DNA from: Gammaproteobacteria bacterium | GTDB lineage: Bacteria; Pseudomonadota; Gammaproteobacteria; Pseudomonadales; Halieaceae | Reading direction: 5' to 3' | NCBI GenBank assembly: GCA_024686215.1 | Contig: JAIBDN010000014.1 | Span: 1-45,826 of the forward strand | Length of the DNA stretch: 45,826 nt | The notes under the pieces: model-generated | Databases searched by the model: none | What the model was told of the DNA's origin: nothing | Seen by the model: only the letters and a program-made list of their open reading frames with translations | Position numbers and translations under genes: made by a program | Shown: piece by piece, positions 24,423 to 32,211 of the stretch | Layout of the letters: each line of letters opens with the position of its first letter | Numbering within the stretch: position 1 is the stretch's first letter

Positions 24423-25736
24423 ATGTCGGCAGTGATTTATCCCACCACCAATTTGAAGGCCACCGAGCAAATGGTCATAGAGCGCGGTGAGGGCGTGTAT
24501 GTCTACGACAATCAAGGCAAGCAATACCTCGAAGCCCTGTCTGGTCTGTGGTGTACAGGCCTGGGCTATGGCAATCGGGAATTGATCGACTGCATCAGTG
24601 AACAATTGGAGAAGCTGTCCTTCACTCATATGTTCGGTGGCAAAACCCACCAGCCGGGCATTGACCTGGCTGACAAACTCGCGGCCATGGTTCCGGTAAA
24701 AGACGCCAAAGTGTTTTTCGGGAACTCCGGCTCCGATGCCAACGATTCTCACATGAAGTTACTGCGCTATTACTTCAACGCCATCGGCAGACCGGAGAAG
24801 CGCAAGATTATTACCCGCGAGCGGGCCTACCATGGCGTTACCGTTGCCGCCGGTTCCCTGACCAGCCTGCCGGCCACCCTGGCCCACTTTGATGCCCCAC
24901 TGGATGCGCTGGGCATACTGCGTACCGACCACCCCCACTACTACCGTGGGGCCCAGGGCGACGAAAGTGAAACGCAATTCGTCGCACGCATCTGCAACAA
25001 CCTGGAGCAGTTGATCCTGCGCGAGGGCCCGGAAACCATCGCCGCGTTTATCGCCGAGCCCATCACCGGAGCCAGTGGCGTTATCGTGCCGCCGGCGGGT
25101 TACTACGAAAACGTACAGGCGCTACTTAACAAGTACGACATCCTGTTCTGGGCAGACGAGGTGATCACCGGCTTCGGGCGCACCGGCAACTTGTTCGGAT
25201 GCGAAACCGTCAACATCCAGCAACCGGACCAGATGACCTTTGCCAAACAACTGTCATCGGCGTACTACCCGATCAGTGCCTCGATCATTCGCGGCGACAT
25301 GTACGAGGCAATGATTGAGCCCAGCGCCGAAGTGGGTGTGTTCGGCCATGGTTACACCTATTCCGGACATCCTGTTGCCTGCGCTGCGGCACTAAAGACG
25401 CTGGAAATTTACCAGCGCGACGGCCTCTATGATAATGCGGCAACCCAGGGCGAATACCTGCAACAGCGCTTTGCCCAGTTAAGCAACATGGAACACGTGG
25501 GTGAAGCGCGCGGAGCAGGTTTGATTGCCGCAGTGGAACTGGTAGAGGACAAGGCCAGCAAAACGCCCGCAGTGGACATGGCCAAGCGCGCTACACAGCT
25601 GTGTCAGGACAACGGGCTGATTGTGCGTAACGTGGCGGGAAATGCCTTAGCCGTGTGTCCACCATTGATCATCAACCGGCAGCAAATTGATGAAATAGTC
25701 GACAAACTCAAACTGGCAATCGAGCAGGCCGCCTGA
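24423..25736 (+). CDS. Class III PLP aminotransferase (omega-amino acid/GABA type)
   Basis: A 437-residue aminotransferase. Signatures are FFGNSGSDANDSHMKLL (phosphate binding), YHGVTVAAGSLT, then ILFWADEVITGFGRTGNLFG with the pyridine-binding Asp, and TFAKQLSS with the PLP Lys. GHGYTYSGHPVACAAAL follows. This subgroup transfers amino groups from omega-amino acids or diamines (GABA, beta-alanine, putrescine, taurine) usually to pyruvate. Pairing with gabD and a divergent LysR gene suggests GABA or polyamine-derived substrates. AAGGAGAGC precedes the ATG. The specific donor is not determined. Confidence 0.88.
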   Translation: MSAVIYPTTNLKATEQMVIERGEGVYVYDNQGKQYLEALSGLWCTGLGYGNRELIDCISEQLEKLSFTHMFGGKTHQPGIDLADKLAAMVPVKDAKVFFGNSGSDANDSHMKLLRYYFNAIGRPEKRKIITRERAYHGVTVAAGSLTSLPATLAHFDAPLDALGILRTDHPHYYRGAQGDESETQFVARICNNLEQLILREGPETIAAFIAEPITGASGVIVPPAGYYENVQALLNKYDILFWADEVITGFGRTGNLFGCETVNIQQPDQMTFAKQLSSAYYPISASIIRGDMYEAMIEPSAEVGVFGHGYTYSGHPVACAAALKTLEIYQRDGLYDNAATQGEYLQQRFAQLSNMEHVGEARGAGLIAAVELVEDKASKTPAVDMAKRATQLCQDNGLIVRNVAGNALAVCPPLIINRQQIDEIVDKLKLAIEQAA

Positions 25737-25749
25737 CTTCAGCTGCTTC

Positions 25750-25763
25750 CGGCAGAGCTGCCG
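25750..25763. terminator. Short hairpin between convergent genes
   Basis: CGGCAG-AG-CTGCCG is a compact GC-rich dyad just after the aminotransferase stop and before the stop of the ArsC gene on the opposite strand. A wider 9-base inverted repeat (AGAGTCTGT at 25764 and ACAGACTCT at 25809) lies beside it. No T-run is seen, so termination is only suggested. Confidence 0.35.
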
Positions 25764-25794
25764 AGAGTCTGTTCAAGCGACCTCACAGGCACTG

Positions 25795-26277
25795 CTAGGC
25801 AGACCGCGACAGACTCTGCAGCAGCTTGGTCAATTCAACTGGCTTGAGCTGTTCCAGTGGCTGTGCCAGCAAGCATTCGATGCGCGCACTGATCGTTGCC
25901 ATGACCTGGGCAAATGCTTTATCCCGCTCCTGTGCAGAACCTTCGAGGTGTGATGGATCCGGCAGGCCCCAGTGCACCTTTATGGCGTCATCCAACCACA
26001 AGGGACAGGGCTCCTGGGCGGCACTGTCGCACACGGTGATCACTACATCGGGAACATAATCACCCAACTCATCCATGCCCTGGCTGTGCAAATCCTCGGT
26101 TGCATAGCCCGCCTGCTCCAGGTAATGCAAGGTCAGCGGGTGAATTCGTCCGGCAGGAGCACTACCCGCGCTGGCCGCCTGCAGGCGACCCTGCGCCAGC
26201 GTACGGGTGATCACCTCTGCCAGCACACTGCGGCAGGCGTTGTGGGTACAAACAAAAAGAAAGCGCATGTCAGGCAT
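25795..26277 (-). CDS. arsC: Arsenate reductase, low-molecular-weight phosphatase fold (thioredoxin type)
   Basis: A reductase of about 160 residues. The open frame extends to 26346, but the fold begins at MRFLFVCTHNACRS, so I place the start at the ATG at 26277 or 26268. The phosphate-binding loop CTHNACRS (Cys-x5-Arg) carries the nucleophilic Cys. VCDSAAQEPCPLW provides the two further cysteines that relay the disulfide to thioredoxin, and WGLPDPS has the general-acid Asp. It reduces arsenate to arsenite, the substrate of ArsM encoded in this window. It follows the NTF2-like gene on the same strand; the C-terminal ~25 residues extend beyond the usual length. Confidence 0.87.
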   Translation of the reverse strand: MPDMRFLFVCTHNACRSVLAEVITRTLAQGRLQAASAGSAPAGRIHPLTLHYLEQAGYATEDLHSQGMDELGDYVPDVVITVCDSAAQEPCPLWLDDAIKVHWGLPDPSHLEGSAQERDKAFAQVMATISARIECLLAQPLEQLKPVELTKLLQSLSRSA

Positions 26278-26318
26278 ACTCAGATAGTGGAACAGACATG
26301 CAGTATCGCCGCGGCATG

Positions 26319-27167
26319 TTACAGAACAAAGTCTTTTCCCCGACAATACAAATTCAGACGCGTAATACTCGCACTTTGCGGCTCAAGCTGGAACAGGGCG
26401 ACGCCCTTGCTGCAGCGATTGTCACGGGTGTAGCTATAGCTTGCGCTCACCGTGTTACCCGCAGCCAGCATTTTACCCAGACTGAATTGACCGCCCGCAG
26501 TAAGCAATTGCAACAGTGAAATTTGTTCGTCCAGCGAAGGCAATGCAACCTGCATATCTGCAGCGCTGCACAACCCTTGTAACGCGTCGATATCCGCGTC
26601 ATTGCAGGAGCGAAAAAACGCCTGCACCTGCTGTTTTCCCGTATCACCAATGCCGGAAGCACCCTGCATAAAGCCGCGCAAGCCACCCAACCCCAGATAG
26701 CGCAATATACGCACTGTAGAGCGCATACTCGCAGCCAGGCTGGCCAGGCCATAGGCCATCTGCTGCTTGGCGATAGCACGCATTTCCCAGTGCGCTGCCA
26801 GTCGCGCAATTTTCAGTTCACCCTGCTCATCGCACAATTCATACAGCAGGTGCATGGGCGTCTGCACCACGACTCGCGGTGACATGCGTATCTCCATGGT
26901 GAGGTCACGCATGACCTGCAGGCCGCAAACGAAATCTTGTTCCACATGAAAGCGGATGTCGTTAGGGGCGATGAAGGTATCGTAGAAGCGCGACAGTGGC
27001 TCCAACGCGTGCCCATCCCGAGGGTCCGGCACATGCGGCAGCGAGCCTACGGGGTCTTCCACTGAGTAGTTTCTGGCGAACATATCCAGCCAGGCCTGCT
27101 TGTCATGCGCCGCCACCGCAGCGGGTGAGCGCTCTACCAGGGCCAGGCAGTCTTCACGCGTATACAT
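26319..27167 (-). CDS. NTF2/SnoaL-like protein, ketosteroid-isomerase-type fold, possibly two domains
   Basis: A 282-residue protein; the ATG at 27167 lies 5 bases after the stop of the preceding SDR, so coupling is likely. Residues ~1-135 resemble a SnoaL/ketosteroid-isomerase-like NTF2 domain (WLDMFARNYSVEDPVGS, PLSRFYDTFIAPNDI, LHIAAHWEM-like end). Residues ~175-280 look like a second, weaker NTF2 domain (VQAFFRSCNDADIDALQGL, ending in YCRGKDF). The fold binds hydrophobic small molecules and includes steroid delta-isomerases. Catalytic residues could not be assigned. Its place behind two SDR genes and an ALDH supports a catabolic role. Confidence 0.7.
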   Translation of the reverse strand: MYTREDCLALVERSPAAVAAHDKQAWLDMFARNYSVEDPVGSLPHVPDPRDGHALEPLSRFYDTFIAPNDIRFHVEQDFVCGLQVMRDLTMEIRMSPRVVVQTPMHLLYELCDEQGELKIARLAAHWEMRAIAKQQMAYGLASLAASMRSTVRILRYLGLGGLRGFMQGASGIGDTGKQQVQAFFRSCNDADIDALQGLCSAADMQVALPSLDEQISLLQLLTAGGQFSLGKMLAAGNTVSASYSYTRDNRCSKGVALFQLEPQSASITRLNLYCRGKDFVL

Positions 27168-27171
27168 CAGT

Positions 27172-27918
27172 TTAAGGGCGCATAAACTGGCCACCGTCCA
27201 CATTCATGATATGTCCGGTAATCCAGCTGGCCTCGTCTGAAAGTAGAAACAGCGCGGCTTCGGCCATATCCTGCGGCTGGCCCAGGCGTTTGATGGGGAT
27301 GTTCTTGATCATTTCCCTGGCATAGTCGCCTGCCATTTTCTCCAGGGCCCCCGTATCCGTCGGACCGGGCGCGATGGCATTTATGCGAATTTTTCGCCAG
27401 CCCAGTTCATTGGCCAGGGAATTGGTAATGCCATTGACGGTAAGCTTGGCCACCCCGTAGAAGCCGGTGCTCATCCAGGCCGCCGTGGAAGACTGATTGA
27501 CGATGGCGCCACCGCCGCCTGCGGTCATCTGCTCGACCACCGCGCGGGTCATAATAAGGCAGCCGTGGGCGTTAACGCGCATGAACTTATCCAGGTAGTC
27601 CATATCCACGTTCAGGTAACCCTCAATCTTCATATCGCCAAAAATTGCCGCGTTGTTGATCAGGTAATTGATAGCGCCAAATTTCTCCATGGTGGCATCG
27701 GCACAGGCCTGCGCTGAAGCTTCACTACCGACGTCGGTAGGCACAAACAGGGCACTACCACCGGATGCATTAATCTCGTTGGCAACCCGCTGACCACCCT
27801 CCTCGTTCAACTCCGCTATGACCACATGCATGCCGCGCTCGGCGCAGGCTTTTGCGTAGCCCTCGCCAATGCCGCCACCCGCGCCGGTGACAATGATCGT
27901 TTTTCCGCTAAAGTCCAT
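27172..27918 (-). CDS. SDR family oxidoreductase
   Basis: A 248-residue short-chain dehydrogenase with TGAGGGIGEG as cofactor loop, NNAAIF for the NNAG motif, catalytic Ser in VNQSSTAAWMS and YGVAK as YxxxK. SDR-type end TGHIMNVDGGQFMRP. Acidic residue after strand 2 is EL rather than the usual D, so NAD preference is likely. It sits 12 bases after the second SDR gene and directly before the NTF2-like gene in the operon controlled from 31054. It probably oxidises a secondary alcohol (hydroxyacyl or hydroxysteroid); the substrate cannot be read. Confidence 0.87.
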   Translation of the reverse strand: MDFSGKTIIVTGAGGGIGEGYAKACAERGMHVVIAELNEEGGQRVANEINASGGSALFVPTDVGSEASAQACADATMEKFGAINYLINNAAIFGDMKIEGYLNVDMDYLDKFMRVNAHGCLIMTRAVVEQMTAGGGGAIVNQSSTAAWMSTGFYGVAKLTVNGITNSLANELGWRKIRINAIAPGPTDTGALEKMAGDYAREMIKNIPIKRLGQPQDMAEAALFLLSDEASWITGHIMNVDGGQFMRP

Positions 27919-27930
27919 ATTGTATTACTC

Positions 27931-28704
27931 CTACAGGGATACTTTGGGTGTGGGTATATTCGGGCGAATTTCCAGCAGGTCTACTGCAACGCCAGGTGGC
28001 TGCAGCAACGAGTAGGCAACCGCGTCCGCCACATTGGCAACCTCCATTCCGGTATCCATGTAAGTACCGCTGTCGTGCCAGGCATCGAGTCCCGCTTTGA
28101 ACGGCTGCGCCTCCCAACCATCGGCAAAACTGGTCCACGCTCCCCCAGGGCGCACACAGGTCACACCGATTCCGTCAGGCTGCAGCTCCAGCCTCAAATC
28201 ACGGGTAAAACGCTCAACAGCGGCCTTAGTCGCCGCGTAAATCGACAGGTGGCTCATCTCATCGTAGTGCCACGCCGATGCGGAGGAAATATTGATGATG
28301 CGCGGGTTCTGCGCGCCGCGCAGCAGCGGGATGACTGCCTGGCAAGCAAATACCGTCCCCAGGAAATTGGTGTTTACCTGCAGCAGCACTTCCTCCTCCA
28401 CCAGGTTCTCCACCGCATTGGGTCTGGCCATGCCCGCATTATTCACCAGCCCGTCCAGTCGTGTGAAATGGTTCTTGATCGCGGTGAAGGCTGCCTGCAG
28501 ACCCTGCTTGTGTGCCACATCTGTAGCAACTGCGAAAGCGTGATCGCTGCCAATTTCCGCCACCGCTGCATCGAGTCCCGACTGGTTACGACTGACCAGC
28601 CCCACCCTGGCACCCTGCTCTACCAGCGCTTTGGCAATGGCCAGACCGAAACCCCTGGAGCCCCCGGTCACGATATACACTTTATCCTGCATCATTGTGC
28701 TCAT
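27931..28704 (-). CDS. SDR family oxidoreductase
   Basis: A 257-residue short-chain dehydrogenase: TGGSRGFGLAIAKAL (cofactor loop), SRNQ after strand 2, which suggests NADP(H) use, NNAGMARPN, catalytic Ser in INISSASAW and YAATK as YxxxK. The C-terminal part (LLEIRPNIPTPKVSL) is of the classical-SDR type that often works on carbonyl/alcohol pairs in detoxification and catabolism. Its ATG overlaps the TGA of the upstream aldehyde dehydrogenase (ATGA, 4 bases), so the pair is translationally coupled. Substrate unknown. Confidence 0.87.
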   Translation of the reverse strand: MSTMMQDKVYIVTGGSRGFGLAIAKALVEQGARVGLVSRNQSGLDAAVAEIGSDHAFAVATDVAHKQGLQAAFTAIKNHFTRLDGLVNNAGMARPNAVENLVEEEVLLQVNTNFLGTVFACQAVIPLLRGAQNPRIINISSASAWHYDEMSHLSIYAATKAAVERFTRDLRLELQPDGIGVTCVRPGGAWTSFADGWEAQPFKAGLDAWHDSGTYMDTGMEVANVADAVAYSLLQPPGVAVDLLEIRPNIPTPKVSL

Positions 28705-30164
28705 ACGGCAATCGCTATGGTTTTGGTTTCCAGGTATTCCTCAAAGCCCTCAGGCCCCATCTCACGGCCTATACCACTTTGCTTATAACCACCAAATGGC
28801 GCGTCCGCAGCATAAAAATTTCCACCATTCACGTTGATTGTGCCCGCGCGTATGCGCCTTGCCACTGCCAGCGCGCGCTCCTCACTGGCTGACCAGACAC
28901 TCCCTGACAGACCGAAGTCGGAGTCATTGGCAATGCGCACCGCTTCTTCCTCATCGTCGTAGGCAATCACCGCCAGTACCGGCCCGAATATTTCTTCGCG
29001 CGCAATGGTCATATCATTAGTGACGTCCATGAAGACGGTAGGCTCTACATAATAGCCCTTGTCCAGATGAGCGGGTGTGCTTCCGCCCAGCAGCAGACGC
29101 GCGCCCTCTTGCTTACCCGTTTCTATATATTCCAGCACCCGCTCGCGCTGCCTGGCATTCACCTGCGGCCCCATAATCTGGCTATCCGAGTCAGGATCGC
29201 CATAGGCGATAAAACCAAAATAGGTGGTCAGTAAAGCCTCTACTTCTGCTTGCCTGGCGCGCGGAATAAGTAAACGGGTATTCAAGGCACAGCCCTGGCC
29301 TGCATGAAAGCAAACCGCCAGGCAACTCAACAGGCTGGCACCCAGATCGGCGTCGTCCAGCATAATATTGGCGGACTTACCGCCCAGCTCCAGGAACACT
29401 TTCTTTACCGTCTGCGCGGCGCGCGCCATGATGTGCTTACCCACGGCGGTACTGCCAGTGAAAGACACCATGTCAATCCGTGGATCTGCGACCAGCTGAT
29501 CACCCACCTCGGCGGGGTCAGACGCACTAATGACATTGAATACACCCGGCGGTATATCCGTGTGTTGGCTTATCACCCGCCCCAGCATGGTGGCCGACCA
29601 GGGAGTGTCGGGGGCCGCTTTCAGCACTACGCTACAACCCGCCGCCAGGGCCGGCACACACTTGGCCAGGTTGATCTGTAAAGGCACATTCCACGGGGTT
29701 ACGCAGGCCACAACGCCGATGGCCTCTTTCTCCACCAGGCGCCGGCTTTTCCCTCCCATCATTTCTGCGATACCTATATCCCGGCTCCACTGAAATTCAG
29801 GCAGGGTTTTTAGTGTGTAGTCGATGAAACCGATTGGGATTTCGCAGTGCGGCCCCATGGCACCACAAATCCCCAGCGGCGCTCCGGTCTCCGCCGCTAT
29901 CTGCCGTTTGAGTTCACTCTCCACTGCGCGCAGACCCCGCTGCAACTGCTGCAGACACTTAAGCCGCAGTGCGTGATTGGTAGACCAATCAGTGGTATCG
30001 AAAGCGCGCCGGGCGGCGGCAATCGCGCGCTCCATATCTTCAGGGCCGGCGTCTGCCACTTGACCGATAACGGCCTCTGTGGCCGGGTTGATATTGGCAT
30101 AGGTTTTACCAGAGGCAGCTGCAACCAGTTCCCCATCGATAAACAAATGATTTTCGGGATTCAC
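28701..30164 (-). CDS. Aldehyde dehydrogenase family protein
   Basis: A 487-residue NAD(P)-dependent aldehyde dehydrogenase. Motifs: TPWNVPLQINLAKCVPALAA, FTGSTAVGKHIM, catalytic Glu in LELGGKSAN, catalytic Cys in AGQGCALNTR, and PFGGYKQSGIGREMG before the C-terminus. It resembles the aldehyde dehydrogenases found in terpenoid and steroid clusters, but specificity is not readable. It lies 15 bases after the 6-PGDH-like gene. With two SDRs it could convert an alcohol through an aldehyde to an acid that is then activated by an acyl-CoA synthetase. Confidence 0.9.
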   Translation of the reverse strand: MNPENHLFIDGELVAAASGKTYANINPATEAVIGQVADAGPEDMERAIAAARRAFDTTDWSTNHALRLKCLQQLQRGLRAVESELKRQIAAETGAPLGICGAMGPHCEIPIGFIDYTLKTLPEFQWSRDIGIAEMMGGKSRRLVEKEAIGVVACVTPWNVPLQINLAKCVPALAAGCSVVLKAAPDTPWSATMLGRVISQHTDIPPGVFNVISASDPAEVGDQLVADPRIDMVSFTGSTAVGKHIMARAAQTVKKVFLELGGKSANIMLDDADLGASLLSCLAVCFHAGQGCALNTRLLIPRARQAEVEALLTTYFGFIAYGDPDSDSQIMGPQVNARQRERVLEYIETGKQEGARLLLGGSTPAHLDKGYYVEPTVFMDVTNDMTIAREEIFGPVLAVIAYDDEEEAVRIANDSDFGLSGSVWSASEERALAVARRIRAGTINVNGGNFYAADAPFGGYKQSGIGREMGPEGFEEYLETKTIAIAV

Positions 30165-30178
30165 TGCATAGTCTCCTG

Positions 30179-31054
30179 TTAACTCGCGGGCCGGGATTCG
30201 TCCCTTGCCAGAAACACATCTTCAATGCGATCACGCACGTACTCGGCAGTAGGCATGAGCACCCCCTTATCCGCAGCGGTCGCCAGCGCACAATCCAGGT
30301 CCTTGCGGCCCAGGCGCCCCATCACGCCAAAAAACTGCTCCATCTCCTGTGCACTGCAGGTTTGCGCAAGGGAATTGCGCCCAGTAACGAACATGTGCAT
30401 TTGCTCATTCACCACGCCGTTGGACAAGCCCACGTCGCGCAGTACATCCACCGATAGCCCACAGGCCTCGGCCATGCGCGTAGCTTCAGCCATCGCCACG
30501 AATTCGGTGTACTGAATGAAGTTATTGCACAGTTTCAGCGCAATGCCTGCACCCAGCTCACCTGCGTGCACTATTTTCTCCGCGGAAGTCGAGAATACCG
30601 GCGAGGCTGCGCTCAGCGCCTCCTCACTGCCACCGACCAGGTAACACAAAGTACCGCTTTCTGCTTTATGCGCACCACCGGTAATAGGTGCATCGATCAG
30701 GCAGAGTCCTTTTTGTTCGGCATCTGCCGCCCACTGCAACAGACTGGACTGGGTTACCGTACTGTGGATGGCTATCAGGGTGTCCGCAACGGCGTGGGCA
30801 AAAACCCCATCATCACCGTACAGCAGGCCAGCCACCTGCTCATCATCGCGCACACAGATTCCAATGTGCGTGCAAGCTGCCGCCAGCTGTGCCATCGAGG
30901 CACAAGCAACAGCGCCCGCGGCGGCCAGTTCGTCCACTGCAGGCTGGTAAAGGTCATAGACATAGGCATTAAAATCCGCGCCTATCAGCCGCTTTGCCGA
31001 TGGCTTGCCAATATTGCCAAGCCCTATATAACCCACATTGCGCTTGCCACTCAT
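30179..31054 (-). CDS. NAD(P)-dependent beta-hydroxyacid dehydrogenase (HIBADH/6-PGDH family)
   Basis: A 291-residue dehydrogenase of the 3-hydroxyisobutyrate/6-phosphogluconate dehydrogenase family. VGYIGLGNIGKPSAKRLI is the Rossmann loop, DAPITGGAHKAESGTL the substrate segment, and LGAGIALKLCNNF carries the catalytic Lys. It is first in the minus operon (6-PGDH-like, ALDH, two SDRs, NTF2-like). GGGAGA lies about 6 bases before its ATG, and a promoter with a perfect TTGACA -35 precedes it. Substrate likely a 3-hydroxy acid or semialdehyde; unproven. Confidence 0.87.
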   Translation of the reverse strand: MSGKRNVGYIGLGNIGKPSAKRLIGADFNAYVYDLYQPAVDELAAAGAVACASMAQLAAACTHIGICVRDDEQVAGLLYGDDGVFAHAVADTLIAIHSTVTQSSLLQWAADAEQKGLCLIDAPITGGAHKAESGTLCYLVGGSEEALSAASPVFSTSAEKIVHAGELGAGIALKLCNNFIQYTEFVAMAEATRMAEACGLSVDVLRDVGLSNGVVNEQMHMFVTGRNSLAQTCSAQEMEQFFGVMGRLGRKDLDCALATAADKGVLMPTAEYVRDRIEDVFLARDESRPAS

Positions 31055-31081
31055 CCCGCTCTCCCAGTCGTGCGAAAGTAC

Positions 31082-31111
31082 AGTTTATGCACTGCCAAAA
31101 CATTCTGTCAA
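31082..31111 (-). promoter_or_regulatory. Sigma70-like promoter of the minus operon
   Basis: Read on the minus strand, TTGACA (31106-31111) is a perfect -35, an 18-base spacer follows and TAAACT (31082-31087) is the -10. Transcription would start near 31075, about 20 bases before the ATG at 31054. The -35 ends seven bases from the MarR dyad at 31118, so a bound regulator could repress it. Confidence 0.6.
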
Positions 31112-31117
31112 GACTAA

Positions 31118-31132
31118 TTGACTATTAGTCAA
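31118..31132. promoter_or_regulatory. 15-base palindrome, candidate MarR operator
   Basis: TTGACTA-T-TAGTCAA is perfectly symmetric and sits between divergent genes, one encoding a MarR-type regulator. A second overlapping dyad (GACTAAT-N5-ATTAGTC) covers 31112-31130. The palindrome contains the -35 of the plus-strand promoter, which would give autorepression, and is next to the -35 of the minus-strand promoter. Confidence 0.7.
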
Positions 31133-31146
31133 GTCGTATTTACTAT
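31118..31146 (+). promoter_or_regulatory. Sigma70-like promoter with predicted leaderless start
   Basis: TTGACT (31118-31123), a 17-base spacer and TACTAT (31141-31146) form a good promoter. The ATG of the regulator is at 31153, exactly where transcription should begin, and there is no Shine-Dalgarno sequence between. The transcript is therefore predicted to start at or within a base or two of the AUG. Confidence 0.65.
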
Positions 31147-31152
31147 ATCGCT

Positions 31153-32211
31153 ATGAGCCGTTCTTTTGCTACAACATCAGGCCAGCCTGACGTCTGGCAA
31201 CGCTACCGGGGTAACTTTTCCCGACACCTGCTGGGCGTGGCCCGCCACCTGCAGACCCAGAGCATGCATGCACTGCAGCAGGAATGTGGGCACCGCAACC
31301 TGCGCCTGGGCTTTGCGCCCTACATTACCCTGATTGGCACCCGAGGCATGCGCCTGACCGAACTGGCAACCGTACTGGGGATTTCGCGACAGGCTTGCAA
31401 CCAGGCGGCCAACCAGGTTGAAAACGCCGGTTATATCATGCGCAAGTCCGATCCTCTCGATGGCCGGGCCAAACTACTGGTACTGACAGCGCAGGGTATG
31501 CGGCTGCGCGAGGATGGCAGGCGCATCGCTGCAGGATTAGATGCACAATTTCTGGCGATCGTTGGTGAGCACCCCCTGGCGGATGCCACCAGGACGCTGG
31601 AAAAAATTTACCGGGGCCTGGCTCTGGGAACGTCACACCCGAAAACCGCCGCTGGCCCAGTAGCATCTATGGGCGAACTGCTGCCCCGCCTGACTGACTA
31701 TGTACTGGGACGACTGATGGAACTCACCAGGGTGCAGGGCCACCACGGACTGAAACTCTCTTTCGGACAGGTGTTAACCCTGATTGGACCTTCCGGGGGC
31801 AGGATTCAGGAAATAGCCGCCATCCAGGACGTGAGCAAGCAGGCGATCAGTGCCATCGCCACAGAACTGGAATTATTGGGCTATCTACGCCGCGAAGCCG
31901 ACCCGGAAGATGCGCGCCAACTGGTGCTGTTATTTACCGATCGCGGCAGGACATTAATCGCTGACTCGGTAGAGAGCGTAGACCAGTTGCAAGCCGAGTT
32001 TTCCTCTATCGCCGGCAAGGCAGCGCTGCAACGACTGTGCGCAACACTGCAAAACCTTTACAGCGCACTGCAGTTGGAGCGCGAGATTTTTGAACACAAT
32101 GCAAGCGTCGATCTTGGCTTGCTGGCAAAACAACTGCAGCAGCAATTGGGCACTGAGGGCAGCCAGGCCCTGGGACAGCTACTGCTGCTCACATCAAAGG
32201 TAAAACTGTGA
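31153..32211 (+). CDS. Transcription regulator with two tandem MarR domains
   Basis: A 352-residue protein, about twice the normal MarR length. Two winged-helix units align with one another: residues ~15-155 (RLTELATVLGISRQACNQAA, DPLDGRAKLLVLTAQG) and ~175-320 (RIQEIAAIQDVSKQAISAIA, DPEDARQLVLLFTDRG). MarR proteins bind DNA as dimers, so this is a single-chain pseudo-dimer, or forms a four-domain assembly. It is predicted to be translated from a leaderless message and to bind the palindrome inside its own promoter, controlling also the divergent dehydrogenase operon. Its GTGA overlap with the hydroxylase gene couples the two. Ligand unknown. Confidence 0.88.
   Translation: MSRSFATTSGQPDVWQRYRGNFSRHLLGVARHLQTQSMHALQQECGHRNLRLGFAPYITLIGTRGMRLTELATVLGISRQACNQAANQVENAGYIMRKSDPLDGRAKLLVLTAQGMRLREDGRRIAAGLDAQFLAIVGEHPLADATRTLEKIYRGLALGTSHPKTAAGPVASMGELLPRLTDYVLGRLMELTRVQGHHGLKLSFGQVLTLIGPSGGRIQEIAAIQDVSKQAISAIATELELLGYLRREADPEDARQLVLLFTDRGRTLIADSVESVDQLQAEFSSIAGKAALQRLCATLQNLYSALQLEREIFEHNASVDLGLLAKQLQQQLGTEGSQALGQLLLLTSKVKL

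Noticed and set aside
23652..24752. 366-codon open frame opposite gabD and the aminotransferase
   Set aside because: It is antisense to two conserved enzymes across their boundary, with no recognisable motif; a GC-rich shadow frame.
25764..25817. 9-base inverted repeat at the arsC end as a mobile-element border
   Set aside because: No transposase, target duplication or element length fits; one arm lies within the arsC coding end, so it is more likely part of a termination structure or chance.
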